Source: RGIG3009 sp045630765 (GTDB taxonomy: Bacteria; Bacillota; Clostridia; Oscillospirales; Acutalibacteraceae). Taken from it: DNA of 23,221 nucleotides. The notes beneath the pieces are model-generated. The model was not told the origin of the DNA and did no database searches. It was given only the letters and a program-made list of their open reading frames with translations. The translations under genes were made by a program, and so were the position numbers. Location of the stretch: contig JAZQTM010000083.1 in the NCBI GenBank assembly GCA_045630765.1, positions 1 through 23,221 of the forward strand. The letters run 5' to 3'. This document shows positions 20,251 through 23,221 of the stretch, piece after piece; position 1 is the first letter of the stretch; each line of letters begins with the position of its first letter.

Positions 20251-22192
20251 ATTGCGGCGTTTCAGGCTGTACCGCGGTGGTATAATCCAGATCCGCTATC
20301 GCCTTGGCATTGACCTCTTCCGGACTCTTGTACGTCGGTACCAGCTGTTTCATGGTCGCAATGATCTTGTCTTTGGAATCGGTGGCAAGCACTGCATCCA
20401 ATTCGCGCAATTTTTTGCGAATATCCGCCAGGGTGAAAGGCGTTTTTTGATGCTCGATAAAGATCTTGCGATTGCTTGTCACTGTCAGATCCTCGCTGCG
20501 CATCAACAGTTCTTCATAGAGCTTTTCACCGGGACGCAAACCGGTTTCAATGATCTGTATGTCCACATACGGCTTGTAACCGGAAAGGCGTACCATATTC
20601 TCGGCAAGTTCCAAAATGCTGACCGGTGAACCCATGTCCAGCACAAACACCTCGGATCGCTCTGCCATTGCCCCGCATTGCAACACCAACTGTGCCGCTT
20701 CGGGGATGGTCATGAAATACCGAATAATGCGTTTGTCGGTCACCGTGATCGGTCCACCGTGCTGGATCTGCCGCTGAAACAGCGGGATAACCGAACCGTT
20801 GGAACCGAGCACGTTTCCAAACCGCACAGCGGCAAAGCACGTTTTGCTTGAAGTGCTCATGCCTTGCACGACCATCTCGCATAAGCGTTTGGAAGCACCC
20901 ATAACGTTCGTCGGGTTTACCGCTTTGTCGGTGGAAATCAAAATAAACTTATCCGCTTGGTACTTATCCGCCGCTTTGGCAACGTGATACGTACCAAACA
21001 CGTTGTTGCGAATCGCTTCCTCGGGACAATTTTCCATAAGCGGCACGTGTTTATGTGCTGCCGCATGGAATACGATCTGCGGATGATAGCGTTCAAACAG
21101 TCGATTGATCTTGTGCTCATCACGCACTGAAGCAACCTCAACGTGCAGATTCAATGCTTGTCTGTGCTCATAACGCAATTCCTGCTGAATATCATACGCG
21201 TTATTTTCGTAAATATCGACAATAATTAACTGACGAGGTTTTTGTTTAGCGATCTGACGGCATAATTCTGAACCGATCGAGCCACCGCCGCCGGTAACCA
21301 TAACCACCTTGTCACGCAAAAACGCATCGTCATTGTCATCAAACACCACCTGCGGGCGTCCCAGAAGATCTTCTATGCGTACTTCGCGCGCTTTTGTCAT
21401 CAACGGCTTTTCGGATTTGTTCGAAAATGCCAGCATATCGGGTAACACGCGCACCTTACAGCCGAGCGGCATACAAATCTGCAAAATTTCTTTATGCTTC
21501 TGCTCGCCGGCAGAGGGAATGGCTACGTAAATGGTGCGGGCATCGTATCGTTTCACAATATCCGCCATACGGCTGATGGGGCCGTCAATCGGTACACCCT
21601 GTATCTGCTTGCCGATCTTCAGCGGATCATCATCCACTAAGCAAACCGCACGATAAGTACTGTTTGCGTTGCGACACATTTCCCCAAGCAACAACGCACC
21701 GGCATCTCCGGCACCAATAATGATAACCGCTGTTTTATTCTGCGCCACACGGCTGGCAACCGTCCAGTCGCGGTATCCGCGATAGCACAAGCGCATCAGC
21801 AACATCAATAAAAGGGAAACCATAGCCGAGAACAGCATCGGAATCACCGGCGGGATTTTCCAAAAAGCAACGCCTGCAATCAACAAATATAAAATATAGC
21901 CTACTGCTCCCGCCTTGAACAGCGCTAAATACTCACGACTCATCGCATAGCGCCATAGGCTGGCATAGGTTTTGAATACGATCATACTGAACTCGATACA
22001 CAGCCCCAACAGTAAAAAGTGAATTGGAAATCTGCTGTCGGTAAAATGAACAAACCCTCCATCACTGTGCGCCGATAAAAAATACAACGAGAAAAGACTG
22101 ATCGCCAGTATGAGCATATCGACCAGCACCACACACAATTCCCGTATGCGGGAAAAGCGGAAACGTTCGGTCGCCTGACTCTTTTCTTTCAC
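20249..22192 (-). CDS. Membrane nucleotide-sugar 4,6-dehydratase, PglF/CapD/WbpM type
   Basis: 647 residues. Four N-terminal transmembrane helices (about 20-120) are followed by a Rossmann-like domain (AVIIIGAGDAGALLLGEM, near 145-165) and a C-terminal extended SDR domain with VTGGGGSIGSELCRQI, AAAHKHVPLMENCPEEAI, and STDKAVNPTNVMGASKR. In the last, Met replaces the usual catalytic Tyr of YxxxK, as known for PglF-type UDP-GlcNAc 4,6-dehydratases. The reaction makes UDP-4-keto-6-deoxy sugars for capsule, glycoprotein or exopolysaccharide synthesis at the inner face of the membrane. GTG 22192 follows GAGGTGAT on the minus strand. It is downstream of the tyrosine kinase in the same operon. Precise stereochemistry (4,6- or 4,6-5-inverting) is not determined. 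Confidence 0.93.
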   Translation of the reverse strand: MKEKSQATERFRFSRIRELCVVLVDMLILAISLFSLYFLSAHSDGGFVHFTDSRFPIHFLLLGLCIEFSMIVFKTYASLWRYAMSREYLALFKAGAVGYILYLLIAGVAFWKIPPVIPMLFSAMVSLLLMLLMRLCYRGYRDWTVASRVAQNKTAVIIIGAGDAGALLLGEMCRNANSTYRAVCLVDDDPLKIGKQIQGVPIDGPISRMADIVKRYDARTIYVAIPSAGEQKHKEILQICMPLGCKVRVLPDMLAFSNKSEKPLMTKAREVRIEDLLGRPQVVFDDNDDAFLRDKVVMVTGGGGSIGSELCRQIAKQKPRQLIIVDIYENNAYDIQQELRYEHRQALNLHVEVASVRDEHKINRLFERYHPQIVFHAAAHKHVPLMENCPEEAIRNNVFGTYHVAKAADKYQADKFILISTDKAVNPTNVMGASKRLCEMVVQGMSTSSKTCFAAVRFGNVLGSNGSVIPLFQRQIQHGGPITVTDKRIIRYFMTIPEAAQLVLQCGAMAERSEVFVLDMGSPVSILELAENMVRLSGYKPYVDIQIIETGLRPGEKLYEELLMRSEDLTVTSNRKIFIEHQKTPFTLADIRKKLRELDAVLATDSKDKIIATMKQLVPTYKSPEEVNAKAIADLDYTTAVQPETPQ

Positions 22193-22243
22193 GTAAAATC
22201 ACCTCAGGTCTCCCGTCAATAGGAGAAAATGGGGCTGCAGAAA

Positions 22244-22972
22244 TTACATATCCACGTTTTGTGTATAGGAATAATCGTGTGCTTTGTAATATTTATACCG
22301 ATCATAGCGGCTGTACGGACGACCGGCTTCTTTCATATCCGAAATCACGACACCGAGCAGATTGCCTTGCACGGCCTGAATGTTGGCAATCGCACGGCGC
22401 AGTTCCTCGTACGTCGTCTGTCCTTGGCGGGTGATCAGGACGGTACCCGCCGCCTTTTCACACAGTACAAGAGAATCGGACACCACACACAGCGGCGGGG
22501 TATCAATAAATACATAATCGTATTGAGCCGATACCTCGTCCAACAACTTATCCATATTTTCAGAACCTAAAAGCTCCGAAGGGTTCGGCGGCAAAGAACC
22601 ACTGGGCAGCAAGTCCATGCCCTTTGCCACCTCGCGACAAACGCACTCACCAAACGTAAGCTCTCCCGATAAAATACGGGACAACCCATTATGCTTTTTC
22701 ACACGGAAGGTTTTATGTTGAGAGGGTTTACGCAAATCCGCATCGATCAACAAAACGCGCGCACCCGTCTGTGCCATCGTAATCGCCAAATTGGACGAAG
22801 CGGTCGTTTTACCCGCGTTGGGTTCCGCGCTGGAAAACAGCACGATCTTCCGCTTATGAGGAGCCAGTGCAAATAACAAGTTTGTACGAACCGTTTTATA
22901 CGCCTCAACAATCTGGAACGTGGTTGCTATGGGACGCGCATTTGAAGCGCCGTTATCGTTCCCGTTACGCAT
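22244..22972 (-). CDS. BY-type tyrosine kinase, CpsD/CapB family
   Basis: 242-residue cytoplasmic kinase that works with a Wzz/CpsC-type membrane adaptor to control polysaccharide polymerisation and export. EAYKTVRTNLLFAL (near the N-terminus) is the family's oligomerisation motif. Walker A is SSAEPNAGKTTAS, Walker A' is VLLIDADLRKP, and Walker B is YVFIDTPP. The C-terminus is tyrosine rich (RPYSRYDRYKYYKAHDYSY), the autophosphorylation cluster. ATG 22972 follows GGGAGGT; the frame is open upstream to 23092 but without a site, and this overlaps the preceding gene. The start overlaps the Wzz end by 8 bases. Identification is secure. Confidence 0.95.
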   Translation of the reverse strand: MRNGNDNGASNARPIATTFQIVEAYKTVRTNLLFALAPHKRKIVLFSSAEPNAGKTTASSNLAITMAQTGARVLLIDADLRKPSQHKTFRVKKHNGLSRILSGELTFGECVCREVAKGMDLLPSGSLPPNPSELLGSENMDKLLDEVSAQYDYVFIDTPPLCVVSDSLVLCEKAAGTVLITRQGQTTYEELRRAIANIQAVQGNLLGVVISDMKEAGRPYSRYDRYKYYKAHDYSYTQNVDM

Positions 22973-23221
22973 GGTGTTTACCTCCCTTTTTAACATTGTT
23001 GGGTGTAAAGCTCGGGATTTCGCCCAATACCGGTACGTTAACCTGCATCTGCAACGTTTCCTTGTCGCGGATGGTATTATCCAAGAATTCACGCAACAAG
23101 ATTACCGCCACCGACAGCACCAATCCAAGTAACGCACCCATCAAACCGTTACGTAACACGTTCGCAGCGGTCTGCACGCCTTTGGTTGCATCCTCAACAA
23201 CCTTCCCCGAAGTGACCTCAC
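22965..23221 (-). CDS. Wzz/CpsC-type chain-length determinant, C-terminal part
   Basis: 85 residues of the C-terminus, running off the right edge of the window. The sequence reads VTSGKVVEDATKGVQTAANV, then GLMGALLGLVLSVAVILLREF (the second transmembrane helix, with flanking residues) and TIRDKETLQMQVNVPVLGEI, the intracellular end typical of CpsC-type kinase activators. A GTG at 23177 is an internal codon, not the start. Its stop overlaps the kinase start. The periplasmic domain and first helix lie outside the window. Confidence 0.93.
   Translation of the reverse strand, partial: EVTSGKVVEDATKGVQTAANVLRNGLMGALLGLVLSVAVILLREFLDNTIRDKETLQMQVNVPVLGEIPSFTPNNVKKGGKHHA

Overview
The window looks like chromosome of an anaerobic, probably spore-forming Clostridia member, most like uncultured Oscillospiraceae/Ruminococcaceae gut bacteria. 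The clues are a clostridial 2[4Fe-4S] ferredoxin, strong AGGAGG ribosome binding sites, C-ending codons at moderate GC, a pro-sigmaK-type sporulation sigma factor and Firmicutes-type neighbours (RsmI, YdbS/YdbT, rpsO-pnp). This assignment is inference from gene content only. No stretch longer than 300 bases lacks a gene. The window holds no tRNA, rRNA, insertion sequence or CRISPR array that I can see.

Layout. 1-164: end of a ferredoxin with its own terminator. 236-2248 (+): translation-linked operon of a TrmN6-like methyltransferase, RsmI and a membrane-anchored unknown protein. 2243-3196 (-): three overlapping small genes of unknown function, convergent with that operon; the operon's likely terminator lies inside the coding sequence of the last small gene. 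3243-3710 (+): YfcE-type phosphodiesterase. 3771-5351 (-): riboflavin kinase/FAD synthetase fused to a HAD phosphatase. 5503-10298 (+): four-gene Gld-type ABC transporter operon with patchy base composition. 10341-12112 (-): YdbS/YdbT PH-domain membrane protein pair. 12223-12447 (+): small two-helix membrane protein. 12457-15247 (+): rpsO-pnp with a strong promoter, a structured rpsO leader and a large nested stem in front of pnp. 15294-16010 (-): sigK. 16206-20205 (+): three-gene cytoplasmic glycan-degradation operon (GH127-like, SGNH hydrolase, six-hairpin glycosidase) behind a candidate operator and 21-bp-phased direct repeats. 20249-23221 (-): part of an exopolysaccharide locus (Wzz end, BY-type tyrosine kinase, membrane nucleotide-sugar 4,6-dehydratase).

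How the parts relate. The rpsO, pnp, rsmI and trmN6-like genes are housekeeping RNA and translation functions. The ribF gene usually lies near rpsO-pnp in Firmicutes; here it is about 7 kb away and inverted, with the ABC and PH operons between. The glycan operon probably acts on oligosaccharides imported by a transporter encoded elsewhere, since none of its products has a visible signal peptide. The polysaccharide genes at the right edge belong to a locus continuing past the window. The most likely undescribed elements are the three-gene small-protein cluster, the RibF-HAD fusion, the pnp leader structure and the regulatory/glycan region at 16.1-20.2 kb.
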